Positions 1 to 7,802 of a stretch of DNA of 21,635 nucleotides are shown here, piece after piece. The notes beneath the pieces were generated by a model that was not told the DNA's origin, searched no databases, and saw nothing but the letters and a program-made list of their open reading frames with translations. Position 1 is the stretch's first letter, and every line of letters starts with the position of its first letter. The position numbers and the translations under genes were made by a program. Source of the DNA: Gemmatimonadaceae bacterium (GTDB lineage Bacteria > Gemmatimonadota > Gemmatimonadetes > Gemmatimonadales > Gemmatimonadaceae); NCBI GenBank assembly GCA_025936015.1, contig JAICUE010000004.1, positions 1 to 21,635 on the forward strand. The letters run 5' to 3'.

Positions 1-462
1 GGGAACGGGTTGAATGCCGCCGAGAACCGCGCGCACTTCGCGATGTGGAGCATGCTTGCCGCGCCATTGATCGCCGGCAACGATCTCCGGTCGATGCCGC
101 CTGACGTTGCATCGGTGCTGACGAACCACGATGTCGTCGCGGTCGATCAGGACTCGCTCGGCGTGGAGGGATTTCGCTATTCCGCCGCGGACAGCGTCGA
201 GATCTGGTTCAAGCCCCTGGTGCACGCTGACTGGGCGATGGCCGTGCTCAACCGCGCGAAGGCACCGCGCCACGTCGTGTTCGATTGGAGCAGGGAAGGG
301 GTGCGCGACAGCCTTTCCGCACGGACAGCGTCGTTCGCGACGACCCGCTATTCCGTCCGCGACCTGTGGGCGAACGGGGATCGTGGCACGACCCAGCGCC
401 CGCTGGTCGCGGACGTTCCGGCGCACGACATCCTGCTGCTGCGGCTGCGGCCGGCGCGTTAG
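1..462 (+). CDS. Alpha-galactosidase, GH27 family, C-terminal part (5' end outside window)
   Basis: This is the 3' part of a glycoside hydrolase that removes terminal alpha-linked galactose from oligosaccharides. The frame is open from base 1, and the first residues (GNGLNAAENRAHFAMWSML) match the end of the GH27 catalytic barrel, where families read roughly GNG-(M/L)-x-x-x-E-x-RxHF-(S/A)-xW. It is followed by AAPLIAGNDLRSM, the usual AAPL-x-xGxDLR block. About the last 80 residues look like the C-terminal beta-sandwich domain (WFKPL, WAMAVLNRA, VRDLW, VPAHDILLLRLRP). The catalytic aspartates lie upstream and cannot be checked, nor can a signal peptide. The gene ends in TAG at 460-462, overlapping the stop of the convergent ABC ATPase within one CGTTAGGC word. 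The family call is from recognised motifs; substrate specificity is inferred. Confidence 0.85.
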   Translation, partial: GNGLNAAENRAHFAMWSMLAAPLIAGNDLRSMPPDVASVLTNHDVVAVDQDSLGVEGFRYSAADSVEIWFKPLVHADWAMAVLNRAKAPRHVVFDWSREGVRDSLSARTASFATTRYSVRDLWANGDRGTTQRPLVADVPAHDILLLRLRPAR

Positions 463-1985
463 GCAGCGCCGCCGGCGGCGCTCGACGCCCCCGTCGCGTG
501 CATCATGATCAACCGTTCGCTCGCCGCGGAGCGATCGACGATCGTCACCAGCCGCCCCTCGCGCATCACGGCGATACGGTCGCTCAGCTCGAGCACCTCG
601 GGCAACTCCGAAGAGACGAGGAGGATCGCCATCCCCTCGCCGGCGAGCCGGCGGATGAGCGAGTAGATCTCGGCCTTTGCCCCGACGTCGACGCCGTGGG
701 TCGGCTCGTCGAGGATCAATACTTTCGGCGCCGTAGCCAGCCAGCGCGCGAGCACGGTTTTCTGCTGATTTCCGCCGGACAACTTCCTCACGGGAACGTC
801 GATCGCGGCGGGCTTGACCCGGAGCCGATCGACGAAGGAGCGCGCGATCGAGCGCGCACGCCGCGCACGGACGACTCCCCAGTTGCTGAGCGCCGGCAGC
901 CGCGCGATCGTGATGTTCCAGTGGACCGCCGCATCGATGAAGAGCGCCAGTCGCTTCCGGTCTTCGGGAACCATCGCGATCCCAGCGGCCAGCGCCGCGC
1001 GCGGCGAACGCAAGCGAACGGGTCGTCCCTCCAGCAGGATCGTCCCCGCATCCGGCTGATCGGCGCCGAAGATCAGCCGCGCAGTCTCGGAGCGTCCGGC
1101 GCCGACCAGCCCCGCCATCCCGAGGATCTCACCGCGACGGATCGTGAACGACACGTCGCTGACCGTTGGTGCGCGTGACAGCCCGCGCACTTCGAGCAGA
1201 TCCGGGCCTGACGGGGGTGCAGGGGCGGCGACGCGCGGGGCGAGCTCGCGCCCGACCATCATCGAGATGAGTGCGGACGGCGACGAGTCCGCCGCCGCGA
1301 CCGTCGCCACCGACTGGCCGTCGCGCAGCACCGTGATCCGGTCGGCGATTGCGAATACTTCAGCAAGCCGATGGGTGACGTAGACGACCGCAGTGCCGGC
1401 GCTTCGCAAGCGGTCGACGAGCGCGAGCAGTCGCGCAACTTCGTGCTCGGTGAGCGACGCTGATGGCTCGTCCATGACCAGGAGCCGCGCGCCACGGGAC
1501 AGCGCACGGGCGATCTCGACCAGCTGCTGCTGCGACACGCTCAGCCCCGAAACGCGCGCATCCGGATCGAGATCCAGCCCCACTTCCTCGAGGATCGCAG
1601 AGGCAGCAGCCCGCAGGGCGGACCGGTCGACCCACCCGCGGCGCGAGGGCAGGCGTCCGACGAACAGGTTTTCGGCGATGCCTAACGTTGGCAGCATCGC
1701 CAGCTCCTGATGGATGACCGCGATCCCGGCGCCCTGTGAATCTGCCGGTGAGCGAAAATCGACCGTCGCGCCGGCAAGGGAGACGTTGCCGCTGTCGCGC
1801 CGGATCGATCCGGCGAGGATCTTGATGATGGTGCTCTTCCCGGCGCCGTTCTCCCCGACGAGGGCATGGACCTCCCCGGCGCGAACTTCGAAGTGCACGC
1901 CGCGCAGCGCCTGCACGCCGCCGAAGCGCTTTGAGACGCCGTTAACGGAAAGCAACGCGGGGTCGGAGCCTGCCGGCTGGTTCAC
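459..1985 (-). CDS. Sugar-type ABC transporter ATP-binding protein, two ATPase domains (RbsA/MglA/XylG-like)
   Basis: Fused double nucleotide-binding protein that would power import of a monosaccharide or related solute through a CUT2-type permease. Domain 1 has Walker A GENGAGKST, signature LSVSQQQLVEIARAL and Walker B LLVMDEPSASL. Domain 2 has the degenerate Walker A typical of this family (GLVGAGRSE), signature LSGGNQQKTVLARWLA and Walker B VLILDEPTHGVDVGAKAEI. From the GTG at 1985 it is 508 residues, the normal family length. The frame stays open upstream to an ATG at 2282, but those 99 residues are Arg/Ser/Gly-rich and unlike any ABC protein, so I reject them. No Shine-Dalgarno is visible, and the start codon overlaps a TGA of another frame (GTGA). 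No permease or substrate-binding gene is adjacent. A TTA codon in TLG at 1680-1687 lies in a CGTTAGGC word. Confidence 0.88.
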   Translation of the reverse strand: MNQPAGSDPALLSVNGVSKRFGGVQALRGVHFEVRAGEVHALVGENGAGKSTIIKILAGSIRRDSGNVSLAGATVDFRSPADSQGAGIAVIHQELAMLPTLGIAENLFVGRLPSRRGWVDRSALRAAASAILEEVGLDLDPDARVSGLSVSQQQLVEIARALSRGARLLVMDEPSASLTEHEVARLLALVDRLRSAGTAVVYVTHRLAEVFAIADRITVLRDGQSVATVAAADSSPSALISMMVGRELAPRVAAPAPPSGPDLLEVRGLSRAPTVSDVSFTIRRGEILGMAGLVGAGRSETARLIFGADQPDAGTILLEGRPVRLRSPRAALAAGIAMVPEDRKRLALFIDAAVHWNITIARLPALSNWGVVRARRARSIARSFVDRLRVKPAAIDVPVRKLSGGNQQKTVLARWLATAPKVLILDEPTHGVDVGAKAEIYSLIRRLAGEGMAILLVSSELPEVLELSDRIAVMREGRLVTIVDRSAASERLIMMHATGASSAAGGAA

Positions 1986-2303
1986 GTGGGCGGAGCTGGC
2001 GTCGGACGTATCAGGTCCGGTTGGGATTGGTCGAGCGAAGCGAGCCGGATCAGGAGAGCGACCAGTGCTGGCCAGATCTTCGCCGCCGGACGAGCAAAGC
2101 GGAAGTCCGGCGAGCAGCACCGAGCATTCGCCCGGGTGTCGCCGGCCGGCGCGCGAGCTGGAGCCATCGCCCAGGCAGCGGCGAGTGCGTCGTGCGTGAA
2201 ATCGCTGCCCCGCTTGCCGAACGATGCTTCGCGCGCGACTTTCTGCCGCGATCATCAGGAGACGCGATCCCTGCCGCATCAACTCCCAGACCGTTAGGCG
2301 CGC
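1986..2303. other. 318-base gap between divergent genes, no gene recognised
   Basis: This stretch separates the divergent ABC ATPase and aldo/keto reductase starts, so promoters for both should be here, but I see no convincing -35/-10 pair. On the minus strand two frames remain open across most of it. One is the upstream extension of the ATPase. The other runs from a stop at 2252-2254 to a TGA at 1982-1984 and encodes an undistinguished Ala/Arg/Pro-rich peptide. Neither resembles a known protein. One CGTTAGGC word lies at 2292-2299, just before the reductase ATG. Confidence 0.5.
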
Positions 2304-3299
2304 ATGCCCGTCATCCCCGCGTACGACAAGATGCGCTACCGCCGCTGCGGCCGGAGCGGCGTCGAGCTCCCGCTACTTTCGCTCGGGCTCTGGCACAACT
2401 TCGGGAGCGTCGATCCGTTCGAGGAATCGCGCGCGATGATACGCCGCGCGTTCGAGCTCGGGATCACCCACTTCGATCTCGCGAACAACTACGGGCCGGA
2501 GCCAGGATCCGCCGAGGAAACGTTTGGCAAGGTGCTCGCGCGCGACCTGGCCGGCCATCGTGATGAGCTGGTCATCTCGACCAAGGCTGGGTGGCGGATG
2601 TGGCCGGGCCCATATGGGGACGGTGGGTCGCGGAAGTACATGCTGGCGAGCCTCGACCAGAGCCTCCGGCGGATGGGGCTCGACTACGTCGACATCTTCT
2701 ACCACCATCGCCCCGCGCCCGACACGCCGCTCGAGGAAAGCATGACGGCGCTCGCCGACGCGGTGAAGCAGGGAAAGGCCCTTTACGTCGGCATTTCGGC
2801 CTACGACGCCGACGAGACGCGCGCGGCCGCGGCGATGCTTCGCTCGCTCGGCACGCGCTGCTTCGTCCACCAGCCGAAGTACAGCATGTTCGTCCGCGAC
2901 ATCGAGCCGCGGCTGCTCTCGACGTTAGGCGACGAAGGCATCGGCTGCGTCGTCTTCTCGCCGCTGGCGCAGGGGTTGCTCACCGACCGGTACCTGCGCG
3001 GAATTCCCGCCGATTCGCGGGCGGCAAAAGCGCATGGCGCACTCCGCCCCGAGGAGATCACCGCGGAACGCGTGACGCAGCTCGGACACCTGAACGACAT
3101 CGCGAAGTCGCGCGGCCAGTCACTCGCGCAGCTCGCGCTCGCCTGGGTGCTGCGCGACAGCCGCGTCACCTCGGCCATCATTGGCGCGAGCCGGGTGGCC
3201 CAGGTCGAGGACAGCGTCGCCGCGCTCGACCGGCTCGAGATCTCACCCGACGATCTCGGCCGGATCGAGACGGTGCTCGGCGGAACGCCAGGCGCCTAA
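2304..3299 (+). CDS. Aldo/keto reductase, YghZ/Gpr-like (AKR14-type)
   Basis: A 331-residue NADPH-dependent aldo/keto reductase, soluble and cytoplasmic. The closest recognisable relative is E. coli YghZ, which reduces L-glyceraldehyde 3-phosphate and methylglyoxal. The catalytic tetrad is visible as Asp58 and Tyr63 (HFDLANNYG), Lys94 (STKAGW) and His135 (FYHHRP). Family blocks follow: GKALYVGIS, CVVFSPLAQGLLTDRYL and the C-terminal cofactor loop VTSAIIGASRVAQVEDSVAAL. The loop after the tetrad (MWPGPYGDGGSRKYMLASLDQSL) has the GPYG-x-x-GSRKY pattern of the YghZ group. The ATG at 2304 begins a family-like N-terminus; there is no clear ribosome binding site. It ends in TAA at 3297-3299, which overlaps the stop of the convergent peptidase gene. 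The substrate in this organism is unknown; aldehyde detoxification is inferred. Confidence 0.9.
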   Translation: MPVIPAYDKMRYRRCGRSGVELPLLSLGLWHNFGSVDPFEESRAMIRRAFELGITHFDLANNYGPEPGSAEETFGKVLARDLAGHRDELVISTKAGWRMWPGPYGDGGSRKYMLASLDQSLRRMGLDYVDIFYHHRPAPDTPLEESMTALADAVKQGKALYVGISAYDADETRAAAAMLRSLGTRCFVHQPKYSMFVRDIEPRLLSTLGDEGIGCVVFSPLAQGLLTDRYLRGIPADSRAAKAHGALRPEEITAERVTQLGHLNDIAKSRGQSLAQLALAWVLRDSRVTSAIIGASRVAQVEDSVAALDRLEISPDDLGRIETVLGGTPGA

Positions 3300-5680
3300 C
3301 GCGCGCCCGGCGTCCCGCCGATCCGGTACTCCTTCGGCGGCTCGGCGCCGAGGAGGTTCGCGACGAAGTAGTCCCACCGGCGGCGAGTCATGTAGTTCGA
3401 CATCGAGCCGTAGCCGTGCGCCTGGTTGGGGAGCAGCAGGAGGTCGAAGTCCTTGTTCGCCTTGATGAGCGCCTCGACGACGAGAAGCGTGTTGTTCTCC
3501 GGGACATTGTCGTCCATCGTCCCGTGGGCGAGAAGGAGCTTGCCCTTCAGGTTCTTCGCCAGCGGCTGGTTGGCTTCCGGTTCGTAGTTGTCGCTGCCGT
3601 CAGGCCCGTCCACGAGCAGACCCTGGTAGCGCTCCCCCCAATCGTCTTCGTAGACGCGGTTGTCGTGGTTCCCGGACTCGGCGATGCCGACCTTGAAGAA
3701 GTCGGGGTAGCGGAACATCGCGTCGGCGGTGGCGAAGCCGCCGCCCGAGTGCCCGTAGATTCCGGCGCGATCGAGGTCGATCCACTTGTAGCGCTTCGCC
3801 AGCTCACGCATCCCGGCCACCTGGTCGGGCAGGGTATTGTCGCCCATGTGTGCGTAGTACGCATCGTGAAAGCTCTTCGACCGCCACGGCGTCCCCATCC
3901 CGTCGATCTCGACGACGACGAACCCGAGCTCGGCCAGCGCCTGCGCGTCACCGCGCGCTGGCGAGAAGCCGCGACCACCGACGCTGCCCGTCTGCGGCCC
4001 GGGATAGATGTGGTTGATGATCGGATACTTCTTCGTCGAGTCGAGATTGGTCGGCGTGAACATCAGGCCGTAGAGGTCCGTTTTCCCGTCGCGCGCCTTG
4101 ACGGTGATCGGAAGCGGCGGCTTCCAGCCGGCTGCGACCAGCTTCGAGATGTCGCTCTTCTCGATCGTCGAGACGAGCTTGCCGTTCAGGTCGCGCACCA
4201 CCGTCACCGGCGGGACGTCGGGCCGCGAATAGCTGTCGACGAACCAGCTGCCTGACGGTGCGAGTGAGATGTCGTGGTCAGCGTCTTCCGGCGTGAGCAG
4301 CGTCAGCTTCTTTCCATCGAGGCCGATGCGATAGAAGTGGCGGAAGTACGGATCGCCGGCCGTCTTGCCGACGCCCTCGAACCAGATTGTTCGCGACTTC
4401 GGATCGACGCGCCGCAGCTCGGTGACGTTGCCGGCACCGCTGGTGATCTTGCTCTTCAGCTTTCCGGTGTTGAGATCGTACAGATAGAGCTGGCCCCAGT
4501 CGTCGCGCTCGGAAAACCAGATGACCTCGTTCGACGCGGGAAGCACGCGCCAGTTCACCGCGCCATTGCCCGACTCGTATTGCGTCGCGACATGCTCCGA
4601 AAGAATGTCGCGCACTGCACCGGTGTTCGCGTCGGCGACGCGCAGGGTCTCGTCCTTGTGGTCGCGCGAGGTCGAGACGAAGGCGAGGTGGGACCCATCG
4701 GGATACCACTCGACGTCCGCCCATTCGGCGCCGCGACAGGCGACGTGATCGCAGAGCGTCGAACGGTGCTGATCGGGCGGCATCTGCAGCCGGATCACCT
4801 TCGCCGCATCGACGTCGATGATCACGCGCTCGATCATGGCGACGACGCTGTCGCCGGGCAGCGGATACTTCCACGCCCGCAGGACCGGGTGCCCGACGAC
4901 GACCGGCACGAGGTACATCTCGCCGACCTTCCGCTGATCCTGCTGGAAGGTCGCGATTTTCTTCGAGTCGGGCGACCAGAGCAGGATCGCGCGGTCGCTG
5001 TGAATCCACCCGGCGTTGTCGGTGGCGTAGCCGTAGTCCTTCACGCCGTCGTGGGTGAGCTGCGTCTCCTTCCCGGTAGCGACGTCACGCACCCAGAGAT
5101 TGTAGTCACGGATGAACGCGGCGCGCTTTCCGTCGGGTGAGAGCTCCGACGGTGGCTCCGTCATCGGCATGCCCCGCGCGCTCATCCCGCGCACGCCCGA
5201 CGCGGCCTCACGGTCGTCGACGGCGGCATCGCACCGCCCGGTCTCAGGATTGCAGCGCCAGCGTCGCTGGTCGGCGCTCACCGTGATCATCCCCTCGGGC
5301 GAGAGCTCGAAGCTGCGAAAGGGGAGGTGCCACGGGTCGTAGGGCTTGCCGGTCGCCGCGGACAGCGCCGCCGCGATGCGTGCCTGATCGAACGCCGGTA
5401 CCCGCGTGCGACGCGCGGGATCGACGATGATGAACTCCGTGCCTTGCGGCGTCGCGTTCGCGTACCAGAACCGATCGCCGGGCAGCCACTCGGGTGTGAC
5501 GCGAGCGCCGTAGACGAGCGGATACGTCGCAGGCGCAAGGAACCGCTCGGCGCGCGCGTAGTCACTGGCGGTGAGTTGCGCCGGCTGCTGCGCGCCGGCT
5601 GGAACGGCGGCGACAAGGAACGCGGTAAGTACGAGGAGCCGGCGCTGAACCGGAGCGAATGGGAAGAGACGCGTAGGCAT
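3296..5680 (-). CDS. Secreted S9 family peptidase, dipeptidyl-peptidase IV-like
   Basis: A 794-residue serine peptidase predicted to act outside the cytoplasm, cleaving dipeptides from peptide N-termini. The N-terminus has basic residues, then a hydrophobic core (RRLLVLTAFLVAAVPAGAQ) ending in an AGA-like signal-peptidase site. A DPPIV N-terminal propeller follows (LSPDGKRAAFIRDYNLWVRDV, WSPDSKKIATFQQDQR). The alpha/beta-hydrolase domain carries the nucleophile in IYGHSGGGFA (Ser645, codon 3746-3748), an aspartate in HGTMDDNVPE and a histidine in NQAHGYGS. The YPII-x-x-IYPGPQ and VVVEIDGMGTPWRSKSFHD blocks are typical. The ATG at 5680 is chosen because it directly precedes the signal peptide; an in-frame ATG at 5797 would add 39 residues in front of the signal peptide, which is unlikely. 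The TAG stop overlaps the reductase stop. Specificity for proline at the penultimate position is family knowledge, not shown here. Confidence 0.9.
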   Translation of the reverse strand: MPTRLFPFAPVQRRLLVLTAFLVAAVPAGAQQPAQLTASDYARAERFLAPATYPLVYGARVTPEWLPGDRFWYANATPQGTEFIIVDPARRTRVPAFDQARIAAALSAATGKPYDPWHLPFRSFELSPEGMITVSADQRRWRCNPETGRCDAAVDDREAASGVRGMSARGMPMTEPPSELSPDGKRAAFIRDYNLWVRDVATGKETQLTHDGVKDYGYATDNAGWIHSDRAILLWSPDSKKIATFQQDQRKVGEMYLVPVVVGHPVLRAWKYPLPGDSVVAMIERVIIDVDAAKVIRLQMPPDQHRSTLCDHVACRGAEWADVEWYPDGSHLAFVSTSRDHKDETLRVADANTGAVRDILSEHVATQYESGNGAVNWRVLPASNEVIWFSERDDWGQLYLYDLNTGKLKSKITSGAGNVTELRRVDPKSRTIWFEGVGKTAGDPYFRHFYRIGLDGKKLTLLTPEDADHDISLAPSGSWFVDSYSRPDVPPVTVVRDLNGKLVSTIEKSDISKLVAAGWKPPLPITVKARDGKTDLYGLMFTPTNLDSTKKYPIINHIYPGPQTGSVGGRGFSPARGDAQALAELGFVVVEIDGMGTPWRSKSFHDAYYAHMGDNTLPDQVAGMRELAKRYKWIDLDRAGIYGHSGGGFATADAMFRYPDFFKVGIAESGNHDNRVYEDDWGERYQGLLVDGPDGSDNYEPEANQPLAKNLKGKLLLAHGTMDDNVPENNTLLVVEALIKANKDFDLLLLPNQAHGYGSMSNYMTRRRWDYFVANLLGAEPPKEYRIGGTPGAR

Positions 5681-5836
5681 GCCTGGCCGAGAGGGGTTGA
5701 AGGGTATGGGTCTTCCGACAAGATGCCGCGCGGGATAGCGCAGGGGCAACCGCGAAGTCTGCGCGCCAAAAAACGAATCCGTGTTGATTTCCTGCATTCA
5801 TCCGTTCGGCTGCCACACACTTCTCAGGAGAGACGC

Positions 5837-6244
5837 ATGACAGTCCACCGAGCGGCGGAGGATGATTTCTCGTCCCCGCGGGTACCGAGCGTCGTCACGC
5901 TCGCCGACAAGTTCGCGCAGTTCAGTGAGCACTGGTCACCGAAGATCGTCGGCGAGCTCAATGGCCAGATGGTGAAGCTGGCCAAGCTCAAAGGCCCGTT
6001 CGAGTGGCATCATCACGAGAACGAGGATGAGATGTTCCTCGTCCACCGCGGCAGCTTGCGGATGGAGCTTCGCGACCGCGCACTCACGCTGCACGCAGGC
6101 GACTTCCTCATCGTCCCCCGGGGAGTCGAGCATCGACCGGTGGCCGATGATGAGGTCGAGGTGGTGCTCTTCGAGCCAGCGTCCACGCTCAACACGGGGA
6201 ACATCGTGAGCGAGCGCACCGTCGAGCGGCTCGAGAGGCTCTGA
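5837..6244 (+). CDS. Small single-domain cupin protein
   Basis: A 135-residue cytoplasmic beta-barrel protein of the cupin superfamily; its reaction or ligand cannot be told from sequence. Cupin motif 1 reads FEWHHHENEDEMFLVHRG, with metal ligands His58, His60 and Glu65 and the conserved Gly72. Motif 2 is GDFLIVPRGVEHRP, with Gly88, Pro94, Gly96 and His99 as the fourth ligand. All four metal-binding positions are intact, so an Fe, Mn or Zn site is likely. The ATG at 5837 is supported by an AGGAG at 5826-5830, one of the better ribosome binding sites in the window. The frame is open far upstream, but that part is antisense to the peptidase gene and is not coding. It is divergent from the peptidase, with about 155 bases between starts. 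Similar small cupins are often annotated as mannose-6-phosphate isomerase-like without proof. Confidence 0.85.
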   Translation: MTVHRAAEDDFSSPRVPSVVTLADKFAQFSEHWSPKIVGELNGQMVKLAKLKGPFEWHHHENEDEMFLVHRGSLRMELRDRALTLHAGDFLIVPRGVEHRPVADDEVEVVLFEPASTLNTGNIVSERTVERLERL

Positions 6245-6344
6245 CCGCCGGCAGTTCGAGCGAAAGCGGCCGTCGGCGTTCGAGACCGGTTACATTCAGA
6301 ACGATACTTACTCGCTGGATTTCTTTCCCCAATTCCAAGATCAG

Positions 6345-7703
6345 TTGTCATTCACTGCACTCGAGCTCCATCCTGACATTCTTCGCGGGCTCAAGGAGCT
6401 CGGCTACGCTCGACCCACGCGCATCCAGGCCGACGCACTCCCCCCCGCGCTCTCGGGCAAGGATGTCCTGGCCTGCGCGTCAACGGGCAGCGGCAAGACC
6501 GCAGCGTTCGTAATCCCGATCGTCCAGAAGCTGATCGGGAAGCCGCGCAAGCGCACGCGCGCCCTCGTCCTCGCGCCGACGCGTGAGCTCGCGGCGCAGA
6601 TCGTCGAGTCGTTCAACACGATCGCGGTGCACACACCCATCACGGCGGCCGCCGTCATCGGCGGCGTCGCGATGGGCCCGCAGGAGCATGCCTTCCGCAG
6701 CGGTGTCGACGTCATCGTCGCAACACCAGGGCGGCTGCTCGATCATCTCCGCTCGCCGTATGTGGACTTCACCTCGCTCGAGCATCTCGTGCTCGACGAA
6801 GCGGATCGGATGCTCGACATGGGATTCCTTCCCGAGATCCGGAAGATCCTTCGTCACCTGCCGGTGAAGCGGCAGACGCTCTTCTTCAGCGCGACGATGC
6901 CGGTACCGATTCGGAAGCTCGCCGAGGAGATGCTGCATGCACCGTTCACCGTGAACCTCGAGCGCACGGCGACGCCGGCGATCGGGATCACGCAGGCGGT
7001 CTATCCCGTGCCGCAGGAGCTCAAGTCCGCGCTCTTCCTCACGCTGCTCGAGCGCGGCGAGATCAAGGAAGCCCTCGTCTTCACCCGCACCAAGCATCGC
7101 GCCAACCGGCTCGCGGAATTCCTGGTCAAGAAGGGGATCTCGGCCGAGCGCATTCACGGCAATCGCTCGCAGGCGCAGCGGACGGCGGCGCTCGCCGGCT
7201 TCAAGAGCGGAAAGCATCGCGTCCTCGTCGCGACCGACATCGCCGCGCGCGGCATCGACGTCGAGGAGCTGGGCCACGTCGTCAACTTCGACGTGCCCGT
7301 CGCACCCGAGGACTACATCCACCGCGTCGGCCGCACTGGACGTGCTGAGGCAACGGGCGAGGCGTACACCTTTTTCTCGCCGGACGAACAGGGCGAGCTT
7401 CGCGCGATCGAGCGCGCGATCAACAAGCAGCTGCCGCGAGTGATCGTCCCCGGTTTCGCGTACGATGCGAAGCCGACGACGCAGCTCGAGATCCCGGCGC
7501 GGGAGCGGATCGCGCAGATTCGCGCGCGAAAGGCGGAAGACCGGAAACGCGCGGCGGCCAACGCGGAACGGCGGGCAGCGGCGCAAGCCGGCGGGCGTGG
7601 GAACGGCACCGGCGGAGGAGGCCGCGGCGGGTCGGGCGGCTCGCACGGCGGGTCAGGCCGCGGCGGGCGGACCGGCGGGGGAAGGAGCGGCGGCGGCCGT
7701 TAG
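6345..7703 (+). CDS. rhlE: ATP-dependent RNA helicase, DEAD-box, RhlE-like
   Basis: A 452-residue DEAD-box helicase that unwinds RNA duplexes during ribosome assembly or RNA decay. The TTG at 6345 is taken as start because the product then begins MSFTALELHPDILRGLKELGY, closely matching RhlE N-termini; no ATG fits. Motifs in order: Q motif PTRIQ (Gln28), Walker A ASTGSGKTA (Lys51), Ia PTRELAAQ, TPGRLLD, DEAD (151-154), SAT, then ATDIAARGIDV and HRVGRTGRAE in the second RecA domain. After about residue 395 the protein becomes a basic stretch (RERIAQIRARKAEDRKR) followed by a Gly/Arg/Ser-rich tail of about 40 residues, typical of RNA-binding RhlE tails. The TAG stop at 7701-7703 lies in a CGTTAGGC word. 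No clear Shine-Dalgarno or promoter precedes it. Assignment to RhlE over other DEAD-box groups rests on the N-terminus and tail. Confidence 0.9.
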   Translation: MSFTALELHPDILRGLKELGYARPTRIQADALPPALSGKDVLACASTGSGKTAAFVIPIVQKLIGKPRKRTRALVLAPTRELAAQIVESFNTIAVHTPITAAAVIGGVAMGPQEHAFRSGVDVIVATPGRLLDHLRSPYVDFTSLEHLVLDEADRMLDMGFLPEIRKILRHLPVKRQTLFFSATMPVPIRKLAEEMLHAPFTVNLERTATPAIGITQAVYPVPQELKSALFLTLLERGEIKEALVFTRTKHRANRLAEFLVKKGISAERIHGNRSQAQRTAALAGFKSGKHRVLVATDIAARGIDVEELGHVVNFDVPVAPEDYIHRVGRTGRAEATGEAYTFFSPDEQGELRAIERAINKQLPRVIVPGFAYDAKPTTQLEIPARERIAQIRARKAEDRKRAAANAERRAAAQAGGRGNGTGGGGRGGSGGSHGGSGRGGRTGGGRSGGGR

Positions 7704-7754
7704 GCGGGCCGCGGGTCCGTTCCGGTCCAGGAGCCGCCGTTAGGCAGCATCAAA

Positions 7755-7782
7755 AAAGGGCGCCCCACTGGGGGCGCCCTTT
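7755..7782. terminator. Bidirectional intrinsic terminator between convergent genes
   Basis: A perfect 12-bp stem (AAAGGGCGCCCC, 7755-7766, with its complement at 7771-7782) closes a four-base loop ACTG. For minus-strand transcripts from the desaturase the stem is followed by a run of six T (complement of 7752-7757), a strong intrinsic terminator. For the plus-strand helicase transcript it is followed only by TTTCTC, so termination in that direction should be weaker. Confidence 0.9.
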
Positions 7783-7802
7783 CTCGTCGTGCAGTTGCGC
7801 CG

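Noticed and set aside
1986..2282. Upstream extension of the ABC ATPase to the ATG at 2282
   Set aside because: The 99 extra residues are Arg/Ser/Gly-rich with no similarity to ABC proteins; starting at GTG 1985 gives the standard 508-residue length.
5327..5836. Upstream extension of the cupin gene
   Set aside because: It is antisense to the peptidase coding sequence; the ATG at 5837 has a good AGGAG and a cupin-sized product.
6279..6308. Helicase promoter TTCGAG-18-GATACT
   Set aside because: The -35 is poor and many similar matches occur by chance; not strong enough to annotate.
6480..7646. 388-codon minus-strand frame opposite the helicase
   Set aside because: Arg/Asp-rich shadow of a gene with all DEAD-box motifs.
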